Shown here piece after piece: positions 56,795-64,000 of a stretch of 64,000 nucleotides of DNA. Location: assembly GCF_044759095.2 (NCBI RefSeq), contig NZ_JBIYSM020000001.1:62001-126000 (forward strand), written 5' to 3'. The notes under the pieces were generated by a model. That model was not told the origin of the DNA and ran no database searches. It worked only from the letters and a program-made list of their open reading frames with translations. Origin of the DNA: JBIYSM02 sp044759095. Its GTDB lineage: Bacteria; Bacillota; Bacilli; Brevibacillales; Brevibacillaceae. Position numbers and translations under genes: made by a program. Within the stretch, counting starts at the first letter, position 1; the number at the start of each line of letters is the position of its first letter.

Positions 56795-57954
56795 GCTGCA
56801 GGGATGATGGGTTTATCCAGGCGTATATCGACGGAGAGTGCAGCGGTGAGGAAGCGAGAGCGTTTGCCGCGCATCTGCTGCAGTGCGGAGACTGTCAGCA
56901 GCGGTTCGAACAGCTGCTTGAGCTGGAAACCTGGACGTCTGAGCAGGTACAGGCGGGAATGCCCGCAAAGGTGAAGGGCGTGCCGATTGACACGAAAGAG
57001 GCCTGGCAGACGTTTCAACTGAAGCTGCGGGCCAGTCGACCAAGTCCGGTTCCTTCTTCGGGGGTTCTTTGGCCGAATCAGACAAAAAGGAGTTGGAAAA
57101 ACGTGAACAAATCAGTCAAGCATTGGGTTGCAGGAGCATCTGCCGCTGCCATTTTGCTCGGCGCGCTGACATTCCCGCAGGTGCAAGCGGCAGCAAACCA
57201 GTTTCTGTCCATTTTCCGCATGGATAAAGTAGAGTTTGTAAAACTGACGCAGGAAGACTTCCAAGAGGTGGAGCGCTGGCTTCAATCCGGGGAAGCGGGA
57301 GAAATGGAGCTCAAAGGTCTTGGCAGGCTGTGGATTGACGAGGGAGGCCTACGCGAACCGCAATCGTTTGACAGCGTGGAAAAGGCAGTGAAGGCAGGAC
57401 ATGAAGTGCCGAAGCTGCCGAGTGAATGGCGGGTCGAGTATATAGAAGCGATTCCCCGCTTTACCTTGAATCTGGAGCTGAATACGGAAAAGGCAAACAA
57501 GCTGTTGGCCCAATTGAAGGTAGATACCCGCTTTGACGAAAAACTGAACGGCAAGCAGTTCTCACTTGAAGTGCCGAAAGCGATCCGGATGCAGCTGAAA
57601 AACGGCGACACCCACCTGGATTACAACGTGGTCGAAGCGCCGAAACTGACCGCGCCAGAGGGAGTGGACGTGGGTGAGCTGCGCAGCACCATCCTCGCAC
57701 TCCCCTTTATCCCCGAAAACGTGAAGCAGCAGCTGATTGACATTGACGACTGGCAGCACACCTTGCCCATGCCGTTCCTGGCCGACGGTCAAAACAGCGC
57801 AAAAGAGATTCAACTCAACGGGGCGAAGGCGTTGTTGACGGAGGAAGAGTATCGCACGTCGGTGATCTGGCAGCGGGACGGACACATCCACATGCTGAAC
57901 GGTTACGGCACGAAAGCGGATCAGGTACTGGCTGTCGCCAAACAACTGAATTAG
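56791..57954 (+). CDS. Anti-sigma factor with zinc finger and large extracellular domain
   Basis: 387 residues. The ZAS motif HxxxCxxC is AHLLQCGDC with His28, Cys32 and Cys35, preceded by AYIDGECSGEEARAF. A membrane helix (about 111-128, WVAGASAAAILLGALTF) follows a linker, then about 260 extracellular residues of unknown fold (LPMPFLADGQNSAKEIQLNG, YRTSVIWQRDGHIHMLNGYG). The second half resembles the DUF4367/RsgI-type sensory modules found on Firmicute anti-sigma factors. It holds the sigma factor at the membrane and frees it on stress. ATG overlaps the sigma stop codon. Confidence 0.88.
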   Translation: MSCRDDGFIQAYIDGECSGEEARAFAAHLLQCGDCQQRFEQLLELETWTSEQVQAGMPAKVKGVPIDTKEAWQTFQLKLRASRPSPVPSSGVLWPNQTKRSWKNVNKSVKHWVAGASAAAILLGALTFPQVQAAANQFLSIFRMDKVEFVKLTQEDFQEVERWLQSGEAGEMELKGLGRLWIDEGGLREPQSFDSVEKAVKAGHEVPKLPSEWRVEYIEAIPRFTLNLELNTEKANKLLAQLKVDTRFDEKLNGKQFSLEVPKAIRMQLKNGDTHLDYNVVEAPKLTAPEGVDVGELRSTILALPFIPENVKQQLIDIDDWQHTLPMPFLADGQNSAKEIQLNGAKALLTEEEYRTSVIWQRDGHIHMLNGYGTKADQVLAVAKQLN

Positions 57955-58027
57955 CATGCGGCCTGGCAGAGCGTCCCCCAACCTGGGGCAGGCTCTGCCC
58001 AGTCGTTTTTGCAGCAAAGGGGGAAGC

Positions 58028-58981
58028 ATGGTGTCAAACTACGTATTGGAGACGTGGGAGCTGTCGAAGCAGTATAACGGACAAGCCGGCTGCCGAAACA
58101 TCACCCTGCAGGTGCCGCGTGGATCGGTATTCGGCTTTTTAGGGCAAAACGGAGCGGGGAAGAGCACGTTTGTCCGAACGATGATGGGGCTCTTGAAGCC
58201 GAGCTCGGGCAAGGCAGTGATGCTGGGCCACCCGATCGGTAGCGTGGAATCGCGGCGCCGGGTGGGATACCTGCCGGAGCTGTTTCGTTACCCCGACTGG
58301 CTGACCGGCAGACAGCTCCTGGAAGCGCACGCCGATTTGTCCGGCCTGTATGGTCAGGAGCGGAAAGCCGCCATCCATCGTCTGATCGACCGGGTGGGTC
58401 TGACGGGGCGAGCGGACGAAAAAATCCGCGGGTATTCCAAAGGCATGCAGCAGCGAATCGGGCTCGCCTGTGCGCTTATCTCCGATCCGGAGCTGGTGTT
58501 TTTGGACGAACCTACTTCCGCACTCGACCCCATCGGAAGACGAGAGGTGCGCGAACTGATTGTTGAGCTTCGAAACCAGGGGAAAACTGTCTTTCTCAAC
58601 AGTCACTTGCTCAGTGAAGTCGAGAGTATCTGCGATTACGTCGCTATCATCCACCGAGGGGAGCTGGTCGTGCAAGGCGACTGGCGAAAACTGACGGAAG
58701 TACAGCCACAGGTTGAAATTGTATTGGAATTGGTTCCAGATGGAATGTGGGAGGGGATGCCCGACATCGTCTTGCATGCGGAACGGCTGTCGCAAAGGGA
58801 AGGGACCGAAAGCTGGCTCGTTACTGTGAAGGATCAGAATAACGTCCCGGCTTTGATTCAAGCACTGGTTGCAAGGGGAGCGGCGATTCACGAGGTGATT
58901 CGGAAACGGCAGTCGCTGGAGGACGCCTTCCTTTACTGGGTAAATCGAAAGGAGAGAGAGCTTTCGTGTGGCCGATCGTAA
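58028..58981 (+). CDS. ABC transporter ATP-binding protein (BcrA/NatA type)
   Basis: 317 residues. Walker A is GQNGAGKST, the signature is YSKGMQQRIG, Walker B is LVFLDEPTSALDP, and the switch His is in NSHLLSEVE. After the cassette come about 80 residues of a C-terminal tail (VQPQVEIVLELVPDGMW). GQNGAGKSTFVRTMMGLLKP and GRRKR-type exporters fit the ABC-2 class that pairs with the permease behind it. ATG at 58028 behind AAAGGGGGAAGC. The stop overlaps the permease start. Confidence 0.9.
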   Translation: MVSNYVLETWELSKQYNGQAGCRNITLQVPRGSVFGFLGQNGAGKSTFVRTMMGLLKPSSGKAVMLGHPIGSVESRRRVGYLPELFRYPDWLTGRQLLEAHADLSGLYGQERKAAIHRLIDRVGLTGRADEKIRGYSKGMQQRIGLACALISDPELVFLDEPTSALDPIGRREVRELIVELRNQGKTVFLNSHLLSEVESICDYVAIIHRGELVVQGDWRKLTEVQPQVEIVLELVPDGMWEGMPDIVLHAERLSQREGTESWLVTVKDQNNVPALIQALVARGAAIHEVIRKRQSLEDAFLYWVNRKERELSCGRS

Positions 58982-59835
58982 AAATATCGTACCGGGAGAT
59001 GCTGTCGAAGCGCATCTTTTCCATTACCTTGCTGATGTCACTCGCCTTTCTGCTGCTGTACGCGGTGGCTGTATACTTCGCTGCCGGACAGATGAGCGAT
59101 ATGTTGGGCAGGCGCTCCACAGCCGATCTGATCATGGAGCAGGGCTTTATCTCCACGCAGCTGTTGGGGGTGGGGCTGTACTTCGGTTCTTTCATCACAG
59201 CACTGCTTGCCATCCTCAGCAGCGTGGGCAGCATCGCCCAAGAGATTGACAGCCACCAAATCGATACGTGGCTGGCCCGGCCGCTGCCGCGAAGAACCTA
59301 TCTGGTGGGGAAGTTTATCGGGCTCGGCAGTCTGCTTGTCGTGTATGCGGCAGCGATGTTCGCCGGCATTATCCTGACCAATCAGCTGGTCGGGGGCGAA
59401 GTGCTGGCGGTGGACGTAACCGCAGGGCAAATCCTCAAGGCAGCGGGTTTGTTCGTGCTGCAGCCGGTCATTCTGGTCAGTGTGGCGCTGTTCTTGAGCT
59501 GTACCGCTTCAACTGTAACCGGCGGCATTGTCCTGATCATCCTATACGGGATCGGATTTATCGGAGGCTTTATCGAGCAGCTGGGGGCGCTCATGGAGAA
59601 GGCGGAACTGGTCAACATCGGTATCATCTCCAGCCTCGTGTTTCCCATCGACGCGCTCTTTCGCAAAATGACGATCCTCCTGTTTGACCAACCGGACAAC
59701 CCGTTGTCGCTGGCTGCCCAGGGGCTGTTCGGCAGCCTGTCAGCACCGAGTGACGCGATGCTCGTCTACACCGTTCTGTACGGGGCAGTCGCCCTCTGGC
59801 TGGCGGTACGCACCTTTGTCGCAAGGGATGTGTAG
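58966..59835 (+). CDS. ABC-2 type transporter permease
   Basis: 289 residues with six hydrophobic helices: SITLLMSLAFLLLYAVAVYF, FITALLAILSSVGSIAQEID, LLVVYAAAMFAGIILTNQL, VLQPVILVSVALFLSCTAS, GIVLIILYGIGFIGGFIEQL and AVALWLAV. The EIDSHQIDTWLARPLPRRTYLVGKF block is the cytoplasmic coupling helix seen in ABC-2/CcmB-like permeases. It exports an unknown substrate with the upstream ATPase, and the pair probably belongs to the sigma factor's regulon as a detoxification or lipid exporter. GTG start overlapping the ATPase gene by 16 bases. Confidence 0.85.
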   Translation: MWPIVKISYREMLSKRIFSITLLMSLAFLLLYAVAVYFAAGQMSDMLGRRSTADLIMEQGFISTQLLGVGLYFGSFITALLAILSSVGSIAQEIDSHQIDTWLARPLPRRTYLVGKFIGLGSLLVVYAAAMFAGIILTNQLVGGEVLAVDVTAGQILKAAGLFVLQPVILVSVALFLSCTASTVTGGIVLIILYGIGFIGGFIEQLGALMEKAELVNIGIISSLVFPIDALFRKMTILLFDQPDNPLSLAAQGLFGSLSAPSDAMLVYTVLYGAVALWLAVRTFVARDV

Positions 59836-59861
59836 CACCTGGAACCTGTCTATGGAAAAAA

Positions 59862-59905
59862 CGAAATGCACGTAATCAGGACATTACGTGCATTTCGCCA
59901 TTTTT
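59862..59905 (+). terminator. Intrinsic terminator after the ABC-2 operon
   Basis: A perfect 15-bp stem (CGAAATGCACGTAAT at 59862-59876 with ATTACGTGCATTTCG at 59883-59897), then CCATTTTTAG. Confidence 0.88.
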
Positions 59906-59910
59906 AGTAT

Positions 59911-60006
59911 ATGCGGGGCACTGCCCGGCGCATACGGGGCCCCGCCCGGCGCAGCAAAAGCTATAGTCGGGTGGGTGGAGCCTAGCTTAAGTCGGCTGGG
60001 TTTTCT
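59911..60006 (+). repeat. Dispersed hairpin repeat, copy D (diverged, leader lost)
   Basis: The AT-rich leader is absent, but the nested hairpin layout is kept: an outer arm GCCCGGC (about 59923-59929), an inner stem CCCCGCCCGGC with GTCGGGTGGG, an outer 3' arm GTCGGCTGGG and TTTTCTTC. The inner and outer arms differ from copies B and C by several bases, some compensated in the partner arm. It ends at the stop codon of proS. Confidence 0.7.
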
Positions 60007-61473
60007 TCAATAGGCCCGCGCAAACCAGACGGTGTGCTTGGATTCGCCGCCGCATGCGATACATGTATGCTTCGTGGCCGGAGGCTCGAAAGGAATGTTG
60101 CGGGAGGTGTATTTGGTCTCCTCCTTTACTTTCGCCTCACAGTCGTCGTCGCCGCACCAGCCGGCCAATACCCAGCCTGAGATCCCCTTTTCGCTCTCCG
60201 CTTTGGCAATATGGGCCTTTAATTCATCCAGAGTATCTATGTTCAGGTGAGAGTTGGCAGTACGGAAGGCCAGCGCTTTCTGGAACATGTTTTGCTGGAT
60301 GTCTTCCAGCAGTTTGGAGACCGCTTCGACCGCTCCGTCCATGGCAACCGTTTGCTTTTCGCCAGTATCCCGGCGGGCCAGGATGACCTGCCCGTTGTCC
60401 ACATCACGCGGACCGATTTCCAGACGGATCGGAACGCCCCGCATCTCCCATTCGTTAAACTTCCAGCCCGGTGTCTCCTCACGCAGGTCAGCCTTTACAC
60501 GGATTCCCGCTGCCTTCAGCGCATCAAACAGCGGATCAAACTTCTCCATCACCTTTTCCCGCAGTTTGACTGGGCCGACCGGGATCATCACGACCTGGGT
60601 CGGAGCCATTCGCGGCGGCAGGGCCAGCCCCCGGTCGTCACCGTGAACCATGATCATCGACCCGATGAGGCGTGTTGAACTTCCCCATGAAGTGGTATGC
60701 ACATATTTAAACTGGTTGTCGCGGTCAAGGAATTTGATGTCAAAGCCACGCGCGAATTTTTCGCCCAGATAGTGCGAGGTACCCGCCTGAACGGCTTTGC
60801 CGTCTTTCATCATCGCTTCGATCGAATAGGTGTCAACGGCACCGGCGAACCGCTCGCTCGGTGTTTTTTGCCCTTTCCACACCGGGATGGCCAGCTCCTG
60901 CTCGACGACCTCTCGATAAATCTCCAGCATCTGCATCGTCTCCTGACGCGCTTCCTCCTCCGTGGCATGGGCGGTATGCCCCTCCTGCCAGAGGAATTCG
61001 GACGTGCGAAGGAACGGCATCGTCCGCTTCTCCCAACGGAAGACGTTTGCCCACTGGTTGATCAGCACGGGCAGATCGCGGTAGCTTTGGATCCATTGAC
61101 TGTACATATGGCCGATAATCGTCTCGGAGGTCGGACGGAGCGCCAACCTCTCTTCCAGCTTCTCGCCAGCTGCCTCGGTAACCCAGGGGAGCTCCGGGTT
61201 GAAGCCTTCCACATGCTCTTTCTCTTTTTGAAAGAAAGACTCCGGAATCAGCATCGGGAAATAGGCATTCCGGTGCCCTGTCTCCTTGAAGCGCTTGTCC
61301 ATCGCCGCCTGAATCCGTTCCCACAGTTCAAAGCCATCCGGCTTGAAGACGATACAGCCGCGCACAGGGGAATAATCCATCAGATCCGCTTTGGTAATGG
61401 TTTCGATATACCATCGGGAAAAGTCTTCCGACTGCGGCGTAATCTCCTTCACAAAAGCCTTCTCATCTGCCAT
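60007..61473 (-). CDS. proS: Prolyl-tRNA synthetase, archaeal/eukaryote-like (ProS type 3)
   Basis: 488 residues, the shorter class without the bacterial editing insertion. Class II motif 2 is FRWEKRTMPFLRTSEFLWQEGHTAH, motif 3 is near WGSSTRLIGSMIMVHGDDRG, and ALRPTSETII binds ATP and proline. The C-terminal domain ends with a zinc-like Cys cluster (CGDDDC, then CIACGG). It charges tRNA-Pro. ATG at 61473 has AGGAG 10 bases upstream; the GTG at 61482 is too close to it. A proline T-box leader precedes the gene, so expression rises when tRNA-Pro is uncharged. Confidence 0.95.
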   Translation of the reverse strand: MADEKAFVKEITPQSEDFSRWYIETITKADLMDYSPVRGCIVFKPDGFELWERIQAAMDKRFKETGHRNAYFPMLIPESFFQKEKEHVEGFNPELPWVTEAAGEKLEERLALRPTSETIIGHMYSQWIQSYRDLPVLINQWANVFRWEKRTMPFLRTSEFLWQEGHTAHATEEEARQETMQMLEIYREVVEQELAIPVWKGQKTPSERFAGAVDTYSIEAMMKDGKAVQAGTSHYLGEKFARGFDIKFLDRDNQFKYVHTTSWGSSTRLIGSMIMVHGDDRGLALPPRMAPTQVVMIPVGPVKLREKVMEKFDPLFDALKAAGIRVKADLREETPGWKFNEWEMRGVPIRLEIGPRDVDNGQVILARRDTGEKQTVAMDGAVEAVSKLLEDIQQNMFQKALAFRTANSHLNIDTLDELKAHIAKAESEKGISGWVLAGWCGDDDCEAKVKEETKYTSRNIPFEPPATKHTCIACGGESKHTVWFARAY

Positions 61474-61499
61474 CTTCTGCACACTCCTTTATCCGTGAA

Positions 61500-61745
61500 A
61501 AATAAAGAATCCCCCATCCCAGAATTGGGACGGGGGAAAAACTCCCGCGGTACCACCCTAATTGATCGCGACTCCGTCGTCACGATCCACTCAAATCCCC
61601 GATAACGGAAGGGTATCCGGCACGGCTCATCGCCAGCGGCTCCAGGATGGGATACAGATACGCCTGTGCATCAACCTTTCAGCCATGGGTCGACTCTCTA
61701 AAACACAGCCAATACCTGCGGGTCCTTTCATTGCCTTTCTTGATT
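61500..61745 (-). promoter_or_regulatory. T-box riboswitch leader of proS
   Basis: On the minus strand the T-box core AGGGTGGTACCGCGG lies at about 61545-61559, followed by the intrinsic terminator hairpin (CCCCGTCCC with GGGATGGGG, 61511-61535) and TTCTTTATTTTT. An upstream stem I with GGCTGAAAGG-type motifs runs back to about 61740. Uncharged tRNA-Pro should pair with the leader and open the terminator. The specifier codon could not be placed with certainty; CCC and CCT occur in the right part. Confidence 0.88.
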
Positions 61746-61749
61746 ATCT

Positions 61750-61778
61750 ATTCTAGCAGGACAGGAAAACATTTTCAA
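61750..61778 (-). promoter_or_regulatory. Promoter of the proS T-box leader
   Basis: -35 TTGAAA (61773-61778) and -10 TAGAAT (61750-61755) on the minus strand, 17 bases apart, starting transcription at the T-box leader. Confidence 0.7.
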
Positions 61779-61902
61779 TGCAACCCTTTCATTGTGCGAT
61801 ACATCGTTTTGTCTTCCAGAAAATGAAACAGGAACATACCAGGTTTAAAATTTGTTTCGATAATCCAGACGTTTCCATTTTGGTCTATAAAACTTGATGA
61901 AA

Positions 61903-61946
61903 AACAGGGCAGCCCCCAGCCACTGGGGAGCTGCCCTGTTCATTTT
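61903..61946. terminator. Bidirectional terminator between trmB and proS
   Basis: AACAGGGCAG (61903-61912) pairs with CTGCCCTGTT (61931-61940), with CCCC/GGGG inside. The minus strand reads into CAGGGCAG then TTTTTC, which should end the trmB transcript. Confidence 0.75.
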
Positions 61947-61947
61947 A

Positions 61948-62096
61948 GTGTATAAGAATTTATAAATTTGGACATCCCATACAGCCGCTAGAAAAGTGTT
62001 CGGGGCCCCGCCCGGCGAAGAAGGGGACCCCACTCGGCACAGCGATAGCTAACGCCGAGTGGGTCGAGGATAGCTAATGCCGGGTGGGTTTTCTTA
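61948..62096 (+). repeat. Dispersed hairpin repeat, copy C (long form with nested hairpin)
   Basis: A 149-base copy, almost the same as copy B: leader GTGTATAAGAATTTATAAATT, outer stem CCCGCCCGGC/GCCGGGTGGG, inner stem CCCACTCGGC/GCCGAGTGGG. It ends in TTTTCTTA, whose last three bases are the TAA stop of trmB on the other strand. Confidence 0.9.
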
Positions 62097-62738
62097 CTCC
62101 GGCAAATAAATCGCTTCCGTCCGGTAAATCCGCTGTCCGCGTGAAGAAAAGCGCTCTTCGTATTCGGTCATCACATTCTCTTCAGCAAGCGCGGAATGAT
62201 GCAGATCAAACGTGATATTGCGCAGGCGGAAACGCTCGTTGGAAAACTGATTGAGGGAGAACTCGAACAAGTTCTCGTTGTCCGTTTTCAGGTGGATTTC
62301 TCCGTACGGCTTGAGTACCTGCTTGTACACGTCCAGGAAGCTCTTGTAGGTAAGGCGGCGCTTGTAGTGGCGCTTTTTCGGCCAGGGATCGCTGAAGTTG
62401 AGATAGATCCGGTCCACTTCGTTTTCTGCAAACAAATCGTTCAGCATCGCCGCGTTGAACTGGACAAAAGCGAGGTTGGGAATCTCCCGCTGTTCTGTCC
62501 GCTGGGCAGCGCGGAGAACCACCTCCGCTTTCAGCTCGACGGCGATAAAGTTCGTTTCCGGATGGCGAGCGGCCAGCGTCGTGATGAAGCGCCCTTTGCC
62601 GCAGCCGATTTCCACATGGATCGGGTGATCGTTGCCGAACCGTTCCTTCCAGCGCCCTTTGTAACGGGCGGGTTGATCCACAAAAGTAGGGTATTGTCGC
62701 AGGGCCTCTTCGGCTCCGGGAATGTTGCGCAGTCGCAT
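62094..62738 (-). CDS. trmB: tRNA (guanine-N7)-methyltransferase
   Basis: 214 residues. SAM motif I is VEIGCGKGRFI, motif II region FIAVELKAEVVLRA, and the TrmB signature is LNFSDPWPKKRHYKRRL, with the catalytic Asp in SDPW. It methylates G46 in the variable loop of tRNA. ATG at 62738 behind GAGGAGGTACCT. The stop codon falls in the last bases of a dispersed repeat. It is transcribed alone from a promoter about 35 bases before the start. Confidence 0.94.
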   Translation of the reverse strand: MRLRNIPGAEEALRQYPTFVDQPARYKGRWKERFGNDHPIHVEIGCGKGRFITTLAARHPETNFIAVELKAEVVLRAAQRTEQREIPNLAFVQFNAAMLNDLFAENEVDRIYLNFSDPWPKKRHYKRRLTYKSFLDVYKQVLKPYGEIHLKTDNENLFEFSLNQFSNERFRLRNITFDLHHSALAEENVMTEYEERFSSRGQRIYRTEAIYLPE

Positions 62739-62774
62739 AGGTACCTCCTCAAAGCTAGTAAACAAGCTTCTATT

Positions 62775-62803
62775 AGATTACGACGTGTCACAACAGGTTG
62801 CAA
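62775..62803 (-). promoter_or_regulatory. Promoter of trmB
   Basis: -35 TTGCAA (62798-62803) and -10 TAATCT (62775-62780) on the minus strand, 17 bases apart. Confidence 0.55.
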
Positions 62804-62924
62804 GTGACCTGAACCATTGGCTTTTCCAGTTTGATCCTCCGATTTTACAAAAAACAGGGGGTATTTTCCTTTCTGGGCAGCGCAAAAGTCGTATGACATC
62901 AGGAGAATGAGCAAGATTTTCTGG

Positions 62925-62930
62925 TAAAAT
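62925..62930 (+). promoter_or_regulatory. Possible promoter for the NlpC/P60 transcript
   Basis: TGGTAAAAT, an extended -10 element (-10 at 62925-62930). The -35 is weak. It would give a leader of about 240 bases that includes the relic peptidoglycan-binding segment. Confidence 0.35.
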
Positions 62931-62973
62931 TTAATGCTCATCTCTAGTAAATCTTGGCAGGGAAATTAACTGA

Positions 62974-63138
62974 AAATTTGCGAAATGTCGCTTGGCAACG
63001 GGTACGAACGTGTCTACCGGTAAATTCAGCCAATCCAGTTTAGCAGGATTGGAAAGTTTTTGGCAATTAAATACGCTGTCGGTTGATGGTAAAGTAGTTA
63101 CCGGACAAGGGTACCCAAACTGTTCGCACAAGGGTTAA
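62974..63138 (+). pseudogene. Relic peptidoglycan-binding (PG_binding_1-like) domain upstream of the NlpC/P60 gene
   Basis: An open stretch of 54 codons from after a TGA (62971) to TAA (63136). It reads TGTNVSTGKFSQSSLAGLES then FWQLNTLSVDGKVVTGQG. The order 'TGxFxxxSxxxLxxFWxLNxLxVDGKVxTG' matches the second half of a PG_binding_1 domain (family: TGxFGxxTxxAVxxFQxxNGLxVDGxVGPxT). No good ribosome binding site; the nearest start is TTG 62992. It is probably a leftover of a longer cell-wall hydrolase or a decayed duplicate. Confidence 0.5.
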
Positions 63139-63174
63139 CGAACCCCGCAACAAGAAAGGGAGGATGAAAGAAGC

Positions 63175-63672
63175 ATGAAATTGCGTAAATCACTCGTTGG
63201 CGTTTTTCTGGGGATCACAGTAGGGATCACGGGGGTCGTTGCTCCGCTCCCGATGAACCAGGAAGTTGCTTCGGCACAATGGACACAGGCTCGCGCTGAC
63301 AGAGTCATTGCGATTGGGAAACAATATCTGGGAACACCATATAAATTCGGCTCCAGCATCTATACCACACGTACGTTTGACTGCTCCTCGTTTGTCAAAC
63401 GCGTATACAGCCGCATGGGCATTTACCTGCCGCGCACTTCCCGCGACCAGGCAAAACGCGGCTTCCGCGTAGCCAAGAGCAACCTGAGAAAGGGAGATCT
63501 GATCTTCTTTAAAGCCAACAGATGGACCGATTCCAATCGGATTACGCACGTAGCCATTTACGCAGGGAACAACCGGATCCTGCATACGTACGGGAAACCG
63601 GGCGTAACGTTCTCCACTTTCCGAGGGACGTCGTGGGAAAAGCGTTTTGTTACGGCGCGCCGTGTGTTGTAG
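63175..63672 (+). CDS. NlpC/P60 family secreted cell-wall peptidase
   Basis: 165 residues. Signal peptide to about residue 34 (VGVFLGITVGITGVVAPL..ASA). The NlpC/P60 catalytic set is present: nucleophile Cys70 in FDCSSFV, His125 in THVAIYAG and His137 in LHTYGKPG, with RTSRDQAKRG between. It should cut gamma-D-Glu-DAP (or related) bonds in cell-wall peptides. No SH3, LysM or peptidoglycan-binding domain is inside the gene; a relic lies in the upstream region. ATG behind GGGAGGATGAAAGAAGC. A terminator follows. Confidence 0.9.
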   Translation: MKLRKSLVGVFLGITVGITGVVAPLPMNQEVASAQWTQARADRVIAIGKQYLGTPYKFGSSIYTTRTFDCSSFVKRVYSRMGIYLPRTSRDQAKRGFRVAKSNLRKGDLIFFKANRWTDSNRITHVAIYAGNNRILHTYGKPGVTFSTFRGTSWEKRFVTARRVL

Positions 63673-63696
63673 TCAACAACATAATAGGGCAAAAGG

Positions 63697-63725
63697 AAGA
63701 GCACCTCAAGTGGGTGCTCTTTCCT
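63697..63725 (+). terminator. Intrinsic terminator between the NlpC/P60 gene and ilvD
   Basis: AGAGCACC pairs with GGTGCTCT around a 7-base loop, followed by TTCC. The two genes converge on it. Confidence 0.7.
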
Positions 63726-63742
63726 GTTATGTCCCGCATTTT

Positions 63743-64000
63743 TTATATCTTCATCACGCCGCCCATGCTTGCGTTGGTAACCAGCTTGGAGTAGCGGGCG
63801 AGGTATCCGGTTTTTACCTTCGGCTCAAAACCGGACCAGTTCGCCTGGCGTCGAGCCAGTTCATCCGGTGACACCTGCAGCTGCATGGTGCGCTCCACGA
63901 GATCGATGCTGATGATGTCGCCGTCTTGCACGAAAGCGATTGGTCCGCCCTCAGCCGCTTCCGGGGAGACGTGTCCGATACTGATGCCGCGGGAGGCGCC
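63743..64000 (-). CDS. ilvD: Dihydroxy-acid dehydratase, C-terminal part
   Basis: 86 codons up to the window edge; the rest lies beyond base 64000. The visible end carries GASRGISIGHVSPEAAEGGP, then QDGDIISIDLVERTMQLQVS and the closing YLARYSKLVTNASMGGVMK. These are the conserved C-terminal blocks of IlvD, the [2Fe-2S] or [4Fe-4S] enzyme making 2-keto acids in branched-chain amino-acid synthesis. Confidence 0.93.
   Translation of the reverse strand, partial: GASRGISIGHVSPEAAEGGPIAFVQDGDIISIDLVERTMQLQVSPDELARRQANWSGFEPKVKTGYLARYSKLVTNASMGGVMKI

Noticed and set aside
62931..63174. c-di-AMP (ydaO) riboswitch before the NlpC/P60 gene
   Set aside because: Cell-wall hydrolase genes often carry it, but the conserved ydaO sequence blocks are absent; the region is better explained by a relic coding segment.
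1..64000. CRISPR arrays, tRNA or rRNA genes
   Set aside because: I found no regularly spaced direct repeats and no cloverleaf or rRNA sequence on either strand by eye.

Overview
The window looks like chromosomal DNA of an endospore-forming member of the Bacillales, most like Brevibacillus or a close relative. The reasons are strong AGGAGG ribosome binding sites, frequent TTG and GTG starts, a T-box leader, and Bacillales families (SqhC-type tetraprenyl-curcumene cyclase, YjcZ-like spore peptide, YppC/DUF2515, YqgQ, TcyABC). No rRNA, tRNA or CRISPR array was seen. Base composition is fairly even, with AT-richer stretches in the accessory parts.

Layout. 1-6.9 kb: the 3' part of a GH15-like gene, a uronate dehydrogenase, an SGNH hydrolase, a YppC-type pair, an N-terminally short SqhC, and two tiny peptide genes. 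7-9.3 kb: L-cystine ABC transporter tcyABC (minus strand). 9.6-25.3 kb: mostly housekeeping genes, namely an AEC carrier, DUF3050 protein, chemoreceptor, stalk-domain protein, ABC-F ATPase with a short upstream ORF, MFS exporter, YqgQ, transketolase, DinB-like protein, penicillin-binding protein 1A and a YpoC-like protein. 25.6-28.4 kb: a two-component system, with three CTTAAG boxes ahead of the regulator gene.

29.1-40.7 kb is one long plus-strand cluster. It encodes a Dpp/Opp-type peptide ABC transporter with a LytS-type kinase, an AraC-type response regulator and an unrecognised polytopic membrane protein placed inside the transporter genes. Three putative degradative enzymes follow: a BPL_N-like amidotransferase fold, an acetamidase/formamidase and an M42 aminopeptidase. 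This is the best candidate here for an undescribed system, possibly sensing, import and breakdown of an amide-containing peptide.

40.7-44.5 kb is scarred DNA: an IS3-family transposase tail, a frameshifted conjugation-type ATPase fragment and half of an EamA transporter, interspersed with intact small genes. 45.4-52.9 kb is a sugar-acid operon (IclR regulator, TctC-TctB-TctA transporter, KdgK, KdgA, 2-hydroxyacid dehydrogenase, KduD). The same operator-like sequence lies before iclR and before tctC, so the regulator probably controls both itself and the operon. 53.0-55.8 kb is a decayed phage or ICE-like large gene that has cut off a TPR gene. 56.2-59.8 kb is an ECF sigma, anti-sigma and ABC transporter unit. 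60-64 kb holds a T-box-controlled archaeal-type prolyl-tRNA synthetase, trmB, an NlpC/P60 hydrolase with a relic peptidoglycan-binding domain in front, and the end of ilvD.

A dispersed repeat family ties the window together. It has three close copies, one diverged copy and one fragment. Each carries a conserved leader and/or a (nested) GC-rich hairpin ending in TTTTC, and all sit at gene 3' ends, where they probably act as terminators.
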